A stretch of DNA of 64,000 nucleotides from Atherinomorus stipes. Lineage: Eukaryota > Chordata > Actinopteri > Atheriniformes > Atherinidae. The stretch covers positions 62,049 to 126,048 of the forward strand of contig JALJCO010013676.1 of assembly GCA_023101725.1 (NCBI GenBank), written 5' to 3'. Under the pieces are notes generated by a model. It searched no databases. It worked only from the letters and a program-made list of their open reading frames with translations, and was not told the DNA's origin. The position numbers and the translations under genes are program-made. Below, piece by piece: positions 63,944 to 64,000 of this stretch. Every line of letters starts with the position of its first letter. Position 1 is the first letter of the stretch.

Positions 63944-64000
63944 TGTGTGGCGATTTGCTTCTCCGTTTGTCTCAGCTTCAGCTTGAGTGTAAACTTCCTC

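Larger units (their letters stand above)
59956..64000. other. Non-coding stretch to the right edge
   Basis: Holds the CATC/CATT array, a poly-A run near 60568, TG-rich DNA near 63598-63650 and a CTCF-like site. The segment 62280-62470 is free of simple repeats and GC-richer than average. No gene was seen. Confidence 0.6.

Overview
The window looks like teleost fish DNA, probably a percomorph, and it is almost entirely non-coding. Three things point that way: long GATA/TCTA, CA/TG and mononucleotide repeats; relics of typical fish transposons (Tc1/mariner, hAT-type MITEs, a Harbinger-like MITE, a CR1/L2-type LINE, a tRNA-derived SINE); and no open frame longer than about 175 codons in 64 kb. 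No frame shows bacterial gene organisation.

The one protein-coding segment I can name is a short exon on the minus strand (15565-15652). It encodes the alternative N terminus of a Kv-channel-interacting protein (KChIP, KCNIP family). It has a start codon, 29 codons plus one base, and a GT donor in phase 1. The pattern MSxCxKRCK...GTL followed by a split Asp codon is that of the cytosolic KCNIP N-terminal variant, and it looks closest to KCNIP4. If this is right, 1-15564 is intron leading to the shared EF-hand exons, which lie beyond the left edge. The DNA to the right of the exon is either promoter and intergenic DNA or further intron of longer isoforms.

Layout: 1-4.0 kb is plain intron-like DNA. 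From 4.0 to 5.9 kb lie a SINE with a perfect target-site duplication and an old element split by a possible solo LTR. From 6.8 to 7.0 kb are a C24 run and a G-quadruplex motif. A (GATA)n array is at 9.9 kb and a CpG-rich TTAA-bounded element at 12.1-12.7 kb. The KCNIP exon and promoter-like DNA fill 15.5-16.1 kb, with a well-formed plus-strand exon candidate at 16961-17011. From 17.6 to 21.7 kb is a stacked transposon graveyard: a hAT MITE carrying a TCTA array, another hAT relic, a LINE relic, a 44-bp inverted repeat, and a Tc1 pseudogene. Several foldback or TTAA-bounded elements lie at 23.4-26 kb. A Harbinger-like MITE spans 32.6-33.55 kb. From 43.8 to 46.7 kb is a 2.2-kb element with a perfect 8-bp duplication; nested inside it is a broken THAP zinc-finger relic, and a TTAA-bounded element follows. 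The rest, to 64 kb, is mostly featureless.

I did not find a new multi-gene biological system. The items most worth checking are the KCNIP exon, the plus-strand exon candidate, the THAP-containing nested element, and a 75-bp identical terminus shared by two otherwise different elements 23 kb apart.
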